Assembly: GCF_029962835.1 (NCBI RefSeq)
Contig: NC_080582.1
Span: 18,794,032-18,858,031 of the forward strand
Length of the DNA: 64,000 bases
From: Magnolia sinica
Lineage: Eukaryota; Streptophyta; Magnoliopsida; Magnoliales; Magnoliaceae
Reading direction: 5' to 3'
In this document: in pieces, positions 11,160 to 24,600 of the stretch
Layout: every line of letters starts with the position of its first letter
Position numbering within the stretch: position 1 is the stretch's first letter
The notes under the pieces: generated by a model
Databases searched by the model: none
The model's input: only the letters and a program-made list of their open reading frames with translations
What the model was told of the DNA's origin: nothing
Program-made: the position numbers and the translations under genes

Positions 11160-12330
11160 ATTAGTATTATCTAAAGAGATCATTTGGGAGGGTTGTGCAG
11201 TCAAAGGTGGGCCCCATGTATTGGACGATTAAAATTAATTCTTGGACCTTCATTATAATGGAGACAGAACATTGATTTTTCTAGCTGAAGATCAGATGGC
11301 TAAGATCATCCTATCAAAAGATTGTAAGAGGGAAGGGGAATAAGAGGTGGGCCAGAAATGATTGGACCATCAGATATGATGGATGATCCAAATCATTGAA
11401 TGGACCTTCTTTATTACAATCAACATGGACGGTCCATTTTCTTAGCCATTTATTGGATGGTGACGTGATTCTTTTTGATGGACGTGCAATAAAAGGTGGG
11501 CTCCACATGAAGGAAGAAACCCAACCCTAACCTGGAAATAATTGGGTGGGCCTGGCCCTGGTGCCACCTAAAACTTACTAAAATCGCTTCTTACAACTTG
11601 AATGTTCTAATCTATCCATTGATCAAGTGGGCCACACATTTATAAAGAAATAAACACTTCATAGGAGTGGAACCAACGGTCTAGATTCAAGATGGATGGG
11701 TCATCCAACCGAGGATTGGCATGGTGTGTTTGTAGGATATAACACAGACACATATACAGTCGGTCAGGCTGGGATCAGCCAGGGCTAAAATGACTTGAGA
11801 CCAAGCCTGACCGGAAATTGATTCGGCCATGGATGTAAGGCCCAAGCTGGCTCAGAAAGCCAGGTCAGGCTCATCAGATCAAGCGAGCTACCCAGCCATT
11901 GTCACCATTGGTTAGGATCATTCAATCAAAGTGAATTTTAAGAATGGTCGGCTAGAAAGGGTGGGCCCACAAGATAGACGGTGAAGGTTAGTCAATAAAA
12001 TATTTTTCAATATAATAAATACGTACCATGCACTTTTTATCCATTGAGTATATGGTTAGGATCATCATATCAATGTGATTTTGAGAGGTTGGCATGATGG
12101 ATGGTCCAGATCAATAACTAGACGCTTTCTTGTATAATCAATATGGACAGTCCATTTTTATAGCCATGATTAGTATCTTGGTTGGTCAGGATCATCCAAT
12201 CAAAGTGACTTAATAGGGTGACCAACGAAAGTTGGCCCCACATGATGGATAGTCCAAACGTTGATCGAACCTTTTCTAATATAATAACTATGGACCGTCC
12301 ATCTTTCCATTGACCAGATGTTCCAGCCCA
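11160..12330. repeat. Degenerate tandem array, ~130-150-bp units
   Basis: About five diverged units share, in order, GATCATCCAATCAAAGTGA, GTGGGCCCCACATGATGGAT, GGTCCAGATCATTGA, CTTTAATATAATCAACATGG and ACGGTCCATTTT. They are seen near 11285, 11640, 11910, 12055 and 12185. The array follows the 3' end of TAG. No gene is seen here. Confidence 0.6.
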
Positions 12331-12997
12331 TACTATACTAATTTTTGGTCATGATTTCAATGAATGCAAATGAAATTGAAATCACGTAATCAATGGAGCA
12401 GATCATTTGAGAATGTTCACTTTGAAGTAGCACGTGCCAAATAAGCACGTGCATGAGATATCTGACCTGGGTGTAAGATTGGCCCCAGCTCAAAGCTGAC
12501 TTGATTCAAAAAGCCCAGCAGAGCACTCAAACTGGTGGGCCACGAGTTTTTGTTGAATGTGGGACTTGAGTCCTTCTAAATTGTGTTATTCCTGGACTCG
12601 GATTAGGCACTGCCACTGTCGTACCCAGCAGAGATGGGCAGTGATATTGTAGAATTTGATTGAACAGTCTACTCATGTATCACCATGTAAAGTATGTTTA
12701 AAAGTTATTCGGTTAGATATAATGTAACATTATTCTAATTTTAGGTCAATTAAATGTTATGCCTACGGATTTGGCTCCAATGTAGGAGAACGACTTTCTG
12801 TAAATGCAGTCCATTCTTTTCATCACATGCAAAACACTGAGTAACTAAGAGGTGGGCCACACCACATGGAATTATGTAAAATCATGTCTTAAGATGGTAG
12901 GCAAAGAAAATGATATGGAAAGCAGTCACTATTGCTATTCTTCAGAGACAGTCAAACATATAATGAATGACTCAAATTTGATTATGCATGTGAATGT

Positions 12998-13140
12998 AAG
13001 TGTCGGGACACACCGGTCAATAGGTCAAGTGGTAGACTGAATGAAGATATCTTTGTTTCAACACCGAGGTCTTGGTATCGATTTTCAAGTGGGGTGAGTA
13101 ATGCTCACCCGTACACATTCTTACATGAGCACATGTGTGC
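12998..13140 (+). mobile_element. tRNA-derived SINE, copy 1
   Basis: TCAAGTGGTAGACTGAATG resembles a pol III A box and GAGGTCTTGGTATCGATTTT a B box about 40 bp further on. The same unit is present twice at 45247-45570. No clean tail or target duplication was resolved for this copy. Confidence 0.6.
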
Positions 13141-14990
13141 AACTTTGCACATGTGTCATGGGTACATAATCTGAATGGTGATGCGGCACCCTTGAAATCT
13201 CACTAGCCCAATTTCCAACCTGATCCAAAACTCTAGTGGGCCATAGCAAAGAGAAATACACATCAAGGGAGGAAATTGTTTCCTTTTATCATGGCCCACC
13301 AAAGTTATGTATTGGGCTGAAAGTTAGGCTTGTGAGGTTTCAAGGGGTGACACATCACATGGACCATTCAGATTATGTGCCCATGACATGTATGCAAAGC
13401 TACGCATGGATGCTATATGCCCGGTGTGCTAGACTTACATTTGACTTGAATCGAATTGAATGCCTTGAATGCCTTGTGACTCCAACAGCCAGGATAGACC
13501 AATTAAGACTTGGTCTAAGAAGATTGGCTATTTACTTCATCACCATTGGCAAGGTGATCAAACAATTTGCAAAGGGGAGTTAGTCCTTCACATGTTTTTT
13601 TTTTTTCCTTGGAAATATGTACTTTTTCTTACAAGGGTGATAGTTTGGCAGTGTCCATCAACAAAATAATATAAAGATTTTTAAAAAAAAAATTTGCCAA
13701 TTTTATTAATCTAGAGATATATGAAGTACAATCACTTGATAAAGTAAAGAAATCACAATAAATCACCAACAACGGTTCAAGCTAGCAAAATGGTCATAGT
13801 GTTGATAGTCTTCCAAACCTAGAGGGTCGTAAGATATCCATACGGTTGTGAGATGGTCATGGGATTGGTCAATAGAATGTGACTAGGGAATCACTAAGGA
13901 CTTGGAGATTTCAGTGAACTGACAATGAAGTCATGGATATTTAATATAAATTAAACCGGCTTGCTGCAACAATGTACTGGACAGAAGTTGAAACTAGATT
14001 AAAACAAAACTAAACACTTTAAGCTTATTGTAGCATGGTGTTGGACAGAAATGAAGGAATTTAAATTAAAACTAATTGAAATATATGCCACTAAGGGACA
14101 AAAGATAAACAGTGCTGAGCCGAAAAGATTGTGTTGATTGTTTTGGTGTGAGGCCTGGAGCTTTTTGTTTCATGTTGCTTTTATAGATTTGGAGAGGCGG
14201 TGACCGCGTGCAGAGTTCGACAGCATGAGAGATAAAGTGCAACTGTCTTTGATCGTAAGTGTAGCCCATCACGTTCAGCCATATGTATAAGAGAGAGCAT
14301 GTTTCTAAAGAGTATGTAATTACGTATGCTTTCCTCTTGCTATTCCAATCTTACAATGTATATAGGAAGAATCGTTGGAGAATCTTCATATTGTTGAACT
14401 TTTTACTTACTGCATAATTGCTTTTATTGGAAACTTACATTGCAAAAAGTCGCTTTAATTGGTCACTAGCATTTAATGTTTCCCAATACAAACACACCTC
14501 TAGCCTGAGGTTCATCTTCACTATATATAAAATTGTCTCGTGGTACATTTTAGGCCATTTGATCTGGTCTTGATAGGCCGCATGTAAATAGTTACATAAT
14601 CATCGTAGTGGACTCCACATAATGTTGTACAGGATCCCTACGAAGGAGGGGTCACAGTACGTAGGTTACTTAGCGTGGATTTTGCAACTCTGTTGATAAA
14701 TGGAAGTAAAATACACAACTCTGTTGATAGGCCGCATGTATAATTGCCCAAAAATAATTTTGTTCGCAAAAGTGCTCAAAAGTACTAGAGTTGTGCATAA
14801 GGTAGGATATGTCTGGACTGTAACCGTTAGGTATATGTCATGTTTATGATCCAAAATATTAATGAGATAATATATACAAATGAAGGTGACTACTTACAAA
14901 ATCTTTAAGATTGGAAATTTTTTTAAGTATCTCTATAAAAATATTGGATTAAGGAAAGGATGTGGGTTTTTGGTAACACTTGTTATATGG
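13141..14990. other. No gene recognised
   Basis: AT-rich DNA with short chance frames only. Nothing here matched a protein family, RNA or terminal repeat that I could support. Confidence 0.5.
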
Positions 14991-14994
14991 AGTT

Positions 14995-15925
14995 TTTGTA
15001 ACCCAAAGCTTTATATGGCCCACCCACAATATCCATGTACATCCGCCATTTATCAATTTTGTTGGCTCATGTTAGAAAGTGATCCCAAAAATTTGAGAAA
15101 AGTCCAAGGCTCAAGTGGCGACACCATAAGAAATATCGAGGATCTAATTGTGAAATTTTCTAAAATCTAATTGACGGTCTTGATTCCACACTTAGGATTG
15201 TGAAACACATACATATGTAAAGATATCAACTAGAAACTCAAACTTGATGATGAACAACTCTAATCATCGCTTTTGTGTTCCTGCATGTGACGATGCCCCT
15301 TCGCTCATCTTCTCCTTAATCTTCCCTCATGTATGCTCTTAAAGATGAATAGCCCCACACATTTTTTGAGTTTGGATGGAGATAGCCAAGAATTTCTTTT
15401 ATGTATAGACTTAGATTTCCTATCTGAACATATGAACGAAGTCCTATATGGACTTTTCTTCCCTGGACATGTTAGCTTACATTAATGTGCAGTTTTTCCT
15501 CTATGATTATTGGGCTTTGAAACTTAAACCCAAGTTTTTCAAATAATCAAAGAGGCAAAGTAAACTATATGCGTGTGCGTGCGTGTGTCTGAGCCACCGT
15601 CTAGAATGCAGGAACACACACCTTTAAAACCTTCTTGGGGCATACAAAAGTTTTGGATCAAGATAATATTTATGTTCTCCCTGTATCCAGGTGGGAATCA
15701 CCTTATGAATGGGTTGAATAACGCATGGACATCACGGTGAACCCATGATTGTTTCATTGATGGTCGTTTAATCCCCACTATTTCTTGTAATGTGGTATAC
15801 TCAAGCTTAAGTCTGCCTCATTTTTTTAGCTCCCACACTAACATGAGTTGGCAAAATTAATGGATAGATTGGATTTCATATGATCATCATGGTGGCCCCA
15901 TAGAGCTTTGGGCTCTACAAGAACT
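14995..15925. mobile_element. Foldback element relic, probably interrupted
   Basis: The left arm is at 14995-15160 (TATGGCCCACCCACAATATC, TCAAGTGGCGACACCATAAG) and the right arm at 15620-15925 (GTTTTGGATCAAGATAATAT, TCATCATGGTGGCCCCATAG). The 450 bp between them do not belong to the family and may be a later insertion. Confidence 0.5.
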
Positions 15926-15929
15926 CTAT

Positions 15930-17900
15930 TTTACAAGTGAATCCCAAAACTCTTATCCCTAAGGAAATGATCTATATTCAAAGAAAAAGAGATAAAAGTA
16001 CTAAAGTATTAAAATATTTCAATACAAGAATTTTATTATTGGGTATATGTTATTGTGGAAAGTAAGACCTATTATGTAAATGGTTTTAATTATCAACTAC
16101 CATTGGAATCCAATGGTTACGATTCCCAATGCATGGGATGTACTCTAGCAAACCTCTTTCCAAAAAGTGCAATTTTTGGGTAGGTCATGATGTGGGACAA
16201 AGTCAAGGAAAAACTCAAAACTCATGAATGACCAAGATCAAGAGGAATAGGGCCATATAGCTTGAGATGGAAAAAATAAATAATAATAACACGCAATATA
16301 GCTTCCCAGTACCATAACTTTCAATTATTTCAATATTTAATATGTTATTGAAAGGTATCAACAAGTCCTACGCCATGGCTAATGCCAAAGGCAATTGAAC
16401 CCAAATTATTTAATTCCAAAAATAAGTTATTTTAGAGAGGTTAATTTTGAATTTTAAGTTAAAATTTATTATTTTTAATAAGTTATGTTTTTCTATTATT
16501 TTTAGTATAATTTAGGGTTTGAAAAGTCTAAGAATAGCTTTAGGTCTTTCTTTGAGTAATGCAAAATATTTTGAATATTAGTTCAAAAGTCATTTATTAT
16601 TTTTAGTAAATCTATTGTTTTAAAAAAGTTTATTATTTTGTCAAAAATAAATTTGGGGTCTAAGACATATAATTCATCTAAAGGTTGGTGTGGTTTTCCA
16701 ATTTCCTATGAAATGCAAAGTAAATGACTTATATTTTATGGTTTCAGACATTTGTTTAAAGAAGAATTATGGCTTGTAAACCGAGACCCAAAAACACTCG
16801 CAAAGGAAATAGATAAAGTAAATTGTAACTATTACTTTTTTACATTACAAAACTATCATTTTTACAATAATTTCTAGCTGAAATAATTAATATGTAACAA
16901 AATCATCATTGCAATCAAATATAAGTTGTGTCACTGCATGGTTACAATGGTAAGTAAACTTTGCCTATTGACAACTATTTACCATTGTAAGGAAAACCAA
17001 ATAGTCCCTAAATTGTTTTGTAAGAAAGCTTTATTTGGACTTTATTTGCAATTTATTAATAAATTTTCTCTTTTAGAGATTACTTTTACCTTATAGATTT
17101 AAAATTTCTCATGAATTTGAGGTTTATCATAGTGGAAGAAGATGGTGGTCTCTTCCTCCCCTTTTCCAACACCCACCCACTACATTATTTGATATTAGAG
17201 TGAGGTTTTTTTTTTCCTTGAGTCAATGGCTTCTACTAGCAAATTGGACTACAACAATCATATGAGCAATGCTTTGGAGCATCATGTGATGAGTGTAGGG
17301 TTCATGGTTTTTTATTTAGAAATCAGGAGATAGAAGCAAAGACTAGTAGCATGATTAAGGCCATTGATTGCAAACACATTCACGACCATCAAAAGGGCTT
17401 GCAATTAGTCAATTTATATCCAAATGCTTTTTTGTCAATTAGATGTTGAAGAAGAAGACTTGTATAGATGAACAATTAACTCTTGAAAAATTCACTAATG
17501 AAGAAGAGTAGACCTATGCAGATGAAGGAATACCTCTTGATGAATCTACTATCAAATTACTTGATCGATTTATAGATAAATCAATTGATGAATTCATAGT
17601 TAAACTAGAAAAAGTTTCAATTAGATTAGAAAATTAATTAACAAGTAGCTTAATAGAAACAAGTAATAATTTGGCATATATAAATGTCTTGACAATAAAG
17701 GAGATTGGTATTTTCATGATCATTTTGTCAAGCTCTAATCATTTTATCACCCTTCTACCTTCTCCACAGTGACCAAAGTACAAAGGCTAAAGGCCGATGG
17801 TGATGCCAACAACAGCATAGCTGATTAACATTAATTGATGTCGATTGATCAAAATAATGGTTATAAAAGATGTGAAAGTCGGCACCCTAAATATGACAGA
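15930..17900. other. AT-rich, gene-free stretch
   Basis: Very AT-rich with no supported gene. Near 17180-17200 a T-G-ATATTAGAG word follows a CA end, recalling a retrotransposon LTR border with a tRNA-Met primer site. No LTR pair was found, so it is not called. Confidence 0.4.
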
Positions 17901-17904
17901 TTGT

Positions 17905-18105
17905 TGATGTAAGACAATTAACCATTTGCTCTAAAAGCTCGAACTGATAGAATATAGCGAATTAATCCATTTATCTCATGGCTCAAGCCCCACATCACAT
18001 AGGTTAGGACCTCAGTTAAACTCCCCTTGTGAGCCACCCTACCCAAATGTGCCCCTGCATCTCAAAGGCCACCCCACTTGAGACCGGTGTGAAAATAGCC
18101 CTGCA
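17905..18105 (-). repeat. Single copy of the tRNA-like repeat seen at 56011 and 57341
   Basis: AGACAATTAACCATTTGCTC, AAAAGCTCGAACTGATAGA and GGTGTGAAAATAGCCCTGC match, in order, the repeat arrays inside the kinase gene. It is diverged and stands alone. Confidence 0.7.
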
Positions 18106-18177
18106 TTAATGGTAAATAAACTGAATGTAGTGCATGCTCATAGCCAAGGTGGGCCACCATGTAAAATCATGCTTAAA

Positions 18178-18273
<96 letters not shown>
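18178..18273. repeat. (CT)n-(TA)n microsatellite
   Basis: About 35 CT units run straight into about 12 TA units, directly abutting the TIR element at 18274. Confidence 0.95.
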
Positions 18274-18919
18274 GGAAATGGTTCTATGCCGTCGACCTCA
18301 TGGGAAGTACCTCATGGGAATTTCCCATGAGCTAAAGCTGTGTGGGCCCCACCGTGATGCATGTCGAACATCTACCTCATTAGTCAGATGCACCATCCCA
18401 TGGTGGGCCTCGGGCTTAAAAATCAAGTCAATCCATGACTTTTGTGGGCCACACCACATGCAAAAGTTGAGAGGGGTTACCCTCCCATTAAAACATTCAT
18501 AATCATTTGTTGGGACCATCAAGATGTGGTTCACAAATCCAGCCCATCCATTATGTGTGTCCCACTTGGATGAGGGGTCAAACCAAGTTTCAGACACATC
18601 CAAATTTCAGGTGGCCCCACCAAGTGCTTTTATATGTTTTAGGCATGTCTTCACATGATTTTAGATGGTATGGCCAACCTGACTTCTGTATACAGCTGAT
18701 TTTTGAGATATACCAACATTTAAATGGGACCCATCAAATGCATGGTGTTGATGTTCGACACACATCACGGTGGGACCCACACAGCTTGACCTCATGGGAA
18801 TTTCCCATGAGGCCGACCTCATAGAATACGTTGTTGATGTTCGACACACATCACGGTGGGACCCACACAGCTTGACCTCATGGGAATTTCCCATGAGGCC
18901 GACCTCATAGTACCATTTC

Positions 18920-18921
<2 letters not shown>
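18274..18921. mobile_element. TIR element inserted in a microsatellite, right terminus duplicated
   Basis: The left end GGAAATGGTTCTATG, followed by CTCATGGGAATTTCCCATGA and CTGTGTGGGCCCCACCGTGA, recurs inverted at the right end. The right terminal module occurs twice in tandem (about 18737-18822 and 18838-18921). Each module holds a near-perfect palindrome around GGGAATTTCCC. TA repeats flank both sides. No open frame of family type. Confidence 0.72.

Positions 18922-18957
<36 letters not shown>
18922..18957. repeat. (TA)n microsatellite
   Basis: Continues the TA run on the far side of the TIR element, as expected if the element inserted inside it. Confidence 0.85.
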
Positions 18958-18959
<2 letters not shown>

Positions 18960-19608
18960 CAAGCCCCCCATACAATCAGTAAAGTTGTTAATTGTGGGCA
19001 TCCCTATCCCAATTATTCACAATAGTGTGGCCCACTAAAGTTTTGTAACGCCCTAACTTATGGCTACACATGATAGACGGATTGGATGTCATGCACAGCT
19101 CACGATCAGCATCACACATCACCTTGTAGGTTAAGGTCAACCTACAAAGCTCTGTTCATGATGGCCCATATTCAATGGCCCACCTGATCAATCAACGGTC
19201 CTGATTTTAATTATCCGGGACATTCTTGTGCAGCAGAGCCATAAACAGCCATGTCAGCCACGGAGGGGAATCTTGTCTTTTATATATTGAACACATATAG
19301 TAGTTAGAAGGTATACCTAACCCGCTAACTATCCTCCAATTACAGGAAGTTTGTTATTGGGAAAGAGGCCAATCATCCACCAGACAACGAATCCAAGTGG
19401 CCCACCAAGCTGTCATCGGTGAAATGATGGGACCCACCAATCCACCCCATGTGAATACGTCCTAATTTCCACCAATGGTAGATGAGACGACAACCTAAAT
19501 CAGTGGTATAGTCAGAACAAAATAGTGCAGTGGTTACTTTCAACCCCATGTGCCATGTTCAAGTGGGACCCACTTGCTTTGATCTTTTCTTCATACAGAT
19601 AAAGACCA

Positions 19609-19782
19609 TGGTTTTAAGACTCTAATATTCGGGTCGACTCATCGAGTCATGACTCTCCAGGCCCAACTCACATGAGTCGGGAGTGATTCAGAGGGCGACT
19701 CATGGTATCAAACCGGATAAGGTTCCACGGGGTAGGCCCAAGCCAGTCGTATGGGAGTTGTCCAAGTCTTAAAACCTTTGAT
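19609..19782. mobile_element. Short MITE-like repeat, GGTTTTAAGACT termini
   Basis: ATGGTTTTAAGACTCTAATA on the left is answered by GTCCAAGTCTTAAAACC on the right. The interior has GACTCATCGAGTCATGACTC words. Related relics end near 20430 and lie near 31540 and 59390. Confidence 0.5.
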
Positions 19783-20535
19783 AGGACCATAATTTAATAT
19801 CCAAAGACTTGATTGGCTCATCATGTAAGACTCTATTGGGTGGGCCACACATGATTATCGGTTTAGACCGTTGGATTATTCAGATTCAGCAATTCAGTGG
19901 GCTTCACTATAATTGTGATTATTGTAAATAGGTTTACAACAAGACAAGACGCTTGAACCATGATTCCTATACATAGTTATTAAACCGGATATGGAAACCT
20001 ACGATATAAAGACCCTATAGAAGAGGAGTGCGATGGGTAAGCTTCTCTAGCCTTCTTTTCTATAAATAGATGGTTTTGTCCCACACCAACATAAGAAGAA
20101 GATTTTTTTTAAAAAAAAAAAAAAACCTAATCACATTTAAAGATTCTCTTAAAGGTATGGGGTGCGGAAGACCTAGCATCCCTCGGCTACAACGCGGCAT
20201 TAGGAATGTCTTCCCGATTAGATATGCATTTGTGAGTGTTATGTTGAATCTCCATTATCGATACATAGATGATCCGTTGATCCGGAAATACAGGTTTAAC
20301 ACATCATGCCTAGGTTGAGTCACAAACCTGAGTTGGAAGTCGACCAATCATATCGAACCAGATCAGTAATCTACCGAATCCAAGTCAACTTGGATGAGTC
20401 CTATCATACTCGTTCAAGCCTTAAAACCATTGATACGACCCACCTGAAGACTAGACTGGTTTAATTTGGAAACAACATGGACGCCCACCAGATGAACGGC
20501 CAGATCTCATGTGTCACTTCAGCGTGTGAAGGCAG

Positions 20536-21616
20536 TGTTGCATTTTTGTGGTTTAAAAAATAATTAAAAAATGAAAATTCAAAATTTTCAAAATTTCGGG
20601 ATTTTCCCGCCAAATTACCTTTTTGAATTTTTTAAATTAAAAAGTATGGTGTGTGTGCTTTGTCCCACATCGGAAATACAGAGAAAAGTTTTGTGGTTTA
20701 TATGAGATGTTGAAAAGGGTATTCTTACTTGGAGCTTTTTTAGAAGAGATGAAACACCGCACTGGAACACACGCATGCACCCATGCGCGCGCGTGCTCGC
20801 GCTCGGGCACGGGCACGAGCGAGGGCGAGGGCGTGGGCAGTGTGGCTGTAGTGGCGCTAGATGGCGCACTTTGCACTTCGCACGTGCGCATCGTGTCGCA
20901 GAGTGGTCGCTCCCTCGCAACCTTACGCGAACTTGGTGCGAACTCAGTGCGACCTCGGTACGATGGGTCTGGTCAAAGCCTTAGGGCAATGTGGATCTGA
21001 AATGTTGGAAATGAGCTTGGGTTTTATAAGTGACTGAGAACGGTCGGATCTTAAATCCGAAACATCCAGCTGTTTCTTAAACGGATAGCTACCTTAAAAG
21101 CCACAACGGTCCAAAAACGGACGGGCCAGGATGATCCAACGGTCAGATCTACAGATCTAATGACCAGAAACGTCTGAGATTAATGGACAATGGCCAGAAA
21201 CATTTTTCAAATGTTCTGGACCATTGAATACCACACAGCAATGGATCTAAACCTGAGGCCTATATAAACTGGACCATTCCAGTCCGATTTCATCATCTCA
21301 ACACACCATCTCCCCATCAAATCAGATACAGTCAATAGCTTCATATTAGAATACTGTTGTCATCTCCATAGTCTAAGTCTGCCAGAATAAATCGACTGCG
21401 TTAAAATTGTTCCATAGTGGACCTATCGTGATTGCTGCACGCTGGATCCAGATAAGGCTTGTCTTATCCTGGAAGCAATTCGCCTGTAACCCATCAGCAG
21501 TTGATAAGGGGGCGAATCACGCTTTAAGGACAGCGTATTTTATACGTGATTCAGCCTAGTGATAATTTTATTTTATTATTTATTTTTCGGTGTATCCAAA
21601 AGTAGTTTCTCAAACA
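20536..21616 (+). repeat. 5' LTR of the Copia element
   Basis: Begins TGTTGC and ends AAACA. It has a TATA box (TATATAAACT) at 21261. A GC-rich region of GGGCAC and GAGGGC words (about 20765-20840) differs most between the two LTRs. Confidence 0.93.
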
Positions 21617-21632
21617 ATCTTAAAGCGTGATT
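21515..21632 (+). promoter_or_regulatory. Possible self-priming pair in place of a tRNA primer site
   Basis: AATCACGCTTTAAG in the LTR (21515-21528) is the exact reverse complement of CTTAAAGCGTGATT (21619-21632), which starts two bases after the LTR where the primer site should be. The usual Copia primer site (TGGTATCAGAG) is absent there. Self-priming is known for Tf1-type elements; its use here is inference. Confidence 0.6.
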
Positions 21633-24600
21633 ATGGACACCGAAAGTGTTGCATCAATCAAACTGATGAACCAGGATCTGATCCGATTGGACCGATTCGA
21701 TGGTTCAAATTTTACTAGATGGCAGGAAAAGCTGAAATTCCTGCTGACCGCGCTGAAGATCTTCTACATCTTGGACCCGACTCTCCAACCTCTGCCTGAA
21801 GCAAAGGACACTGACACTCCAGAACAGATCACTGCTAGGATCAAGCGACAAGAAGATGAACTGCTGTGTCGTGGCCACATCCTCAATGCTCTCTCTGATC
21901 GATTGTATAATTTGTACACGGGGACCACATCAGCGAAAGAAATTTAGAGCGCACTGGAATACAAATACAAGGCTGAAGAGGAAGGTACACAGAAATTTAT
22001 AATTGCCAGGTATTTCGACTTTACGATGGTAGACCATCTACCGTTACTTGCCCAAATCCAAGAACTGCAGCTTATTGTAAATAAAATAAAAGCCATAAAA
22101 ATCGATCTTCCTGAATCCTTTCAAGTCAGAGCTATAATCGCAAAGTTGCCTCTGAGCTGGAAAGACTACAGGAAGAAACTACTGCATAAATCTGAAGAGT
22201 TCACCCTAGAACAAATCCAGAAGCATCTTCATATTGAAGAAGAATCTCGTAACCGAGACAAAAAGGATGACGCTAATGGTGCATCCTCATCCAAGGTGAA
22301 CGTAGTAGAAAAGACATCCCAAAATAATACCTATGAGAAAGTTGATTCCCTTAAACCCAACAAAGATCAAAGAAAATTCAAGAAAATCCAAAAGAAGAAA
22401 AACGGCAAACCCAAGGGAGCTTGCTATGTCTGCGGCAAGACCAAGCATTTCGCCTAAGTCTGTAGGGACCGAAAAAAGCCTAAGAAAGAGGCTAATGCAG
22501 TAGACGATGAAATCGTAGCCATGATCACAAAAGTAAACCTAGTTCAAGAGAAAATTCCTGGTTGGTGGTATGATACAGGTGCCACAGTCCATGTATGCAA
22601 TGATCGATCTGCTTTCAAAACCTATAAAAATGAGACCAATGGTCAAGAGGTTCAAATGGAAAATGAAGGACGATCGAAAGTTGTAGGCAAAGGAACCGTA
22701 GAATTAATCTTTACATCTGGAAAGAAGGTAATCCTGACCAACGTACTACATATCCTAGACATAAGGAGGAATCTTGTCTCAGGGGATCTCTTAAACAAGC
22801 CTGGTATTAGGGTTGTGTTTGAATCAGGCAAGCTGATCTTGTCTGAGAATGGAAACTTTGTGGGTAAGGGATACGCTTGTAATGGGATGATCAAACTCTC
22901 TTTAAATGAAAAGAATTCTTCTGCTTACATGATTGAGTCTATAACGTTATGGCATGGTAGACTAGCCCATATTGGCTACAGTACCATAAAACTCATGGCT
23001 AAGAATGGCCTAATATCATACAATGATAGTGACAAAGATAAATGTGAAGTATGCATACGGTCTAAAATAATAAAGAAACCATTCACTAGCGTTGAGAGAT
23101 CGTCTCAAATATTAGACCTAGTGCATACTGACATATGTGAACTAAATGGTATTTTTACCCGTGGAGGTAAAAGGTACTTTATAACATTTATAGATGATTG
23201 TTCAAGATATGTATATATATATCTGTTAAAATCGAAAGATGAAGCATTTAATGCATTCAAAATCTATAAAGTTGAAGTAGAAAATCAATTAGATAAAAAT
23301 ATTAAAATCCTTCGTAGTGATCGAGGAGGAGAATATTTCTCTAATGAATTTTCTAAATATTGTAAAGAACACGACATAATACATCAGTGCACAGCACCTT
23401 ATACACCATAACAAAATGGTGTAGCAGAGAGAAAAAATAGGACGTTAGTAGAAATAGTCAACTCAATGCTAATACAAGCACAGTTGCCATTAAACCTATG
23501 GGGAGAAGCGTTGTTAGCTGCATGTCATGTTTTAAACCAAATTCCTTCTAAGAAAACCAAGACCTCTCCATACAAAATATGGAAAGGAAGAAAACCAAAC
23601 ATAGGGTATCTTAGAGTGTGAGGGTGTCTTGCATATTGCAAAACTCGAGAAACTAAAAGAACTAAATTAGGACCAAGAGTTATCAAGTGCATCCTTGTAG
23701 GATATGCACAACATAGTAAGGCCTATAGACTTCTAGACTTAGACTCTAATATAATCATAGAGTCTTGAGATGTAGAGTTCTTTGAGAATTCTGTATTCAC
23801 GGAGGAAAAGAATGCTGAGATTCAATCTCCTAATGAAAATATAAAAGAAACACAAATAGAAGAGAAAACTCCTAGTGAACCTCGTAGGAGTCAAAGAGCA
23901 AGAGTAGAAAAGAGTCTTGATCCTGATCAAATAGACTCTCAACAACTCTCTTTTCATCTAGTTGAGGATGATAGAGAGAAGGTGATTAGGAAAATACATA
24001 TGGTTTTGACTATAGAAGATGAACCTAAAACTTTTAGTGAAGCTATGTCTTCAAGAGACTCCGCTTTTTGGAAAGAAGCCATTAATGATTAAATGGATTT
24101 TATAATATCTAACCAAACATGGAAATTGGTAGATCTACCTCCAAGTTCTAAACCAATAGGTTGTAAGTGGGTATTTAAGAAAAAATATCACACAGATGGT
24201 ACAATTTAAACTTTTAAAGCAAGATTAGTTATTAAGGGTTTTCGACAGAAAGAATGAATTGATTATTTTGACACTTATTCACCAGTAGCTCGAATAACAT
24301 CGATTAGGATCTTATTCGCTCTTGCTTCCATACATCATCTTCATATCCATCAAATGGACGTGAAGACAGCATTCCTGAATGGTGATCTCGATGAGGAGGT
24401 TTACATGGAGCAACCAGAAGGGTTTGTTCTACCAGGAAATGAAAGAAAAGTATGTAGACTTGTTAAGTCTTTGTATGGATTAAAACAAGCACCAAAACAG
24501 TGGCATGATAAATTTGATTCTAAAGTTCTTTCTTATGGTTTTGAACACAATACTGCTGATAAATGCATATATTCAAAAGTATGTAATGATTATGTTATAA

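Noticed and set aside
13236-13583. 115-aa plus-strand frame as a host gene
   Set aside because: It contains foldback-family words (ATGGCCCACCAAAG), has no domain, and lacks splice or family support.
17160-17870. LTR border with primer-site-like GATATTAGAG followed by possible gag remnant
   Set aside because: No second LTR or recognisable retroelement protein was found, so only a mention is justified.
18109-18502. Long frames through the CT/TA microsatellite (poly-SL, poly-IY peptides)
   Set aside because: The frames are open only because of simple repeats and have no conserved domain.
20615-21000. Several overlapping frames in the GC-rich part of the LTR
   Set aside because: They lie inside an LTR, are compositional, and recur in the other LTR with different length.
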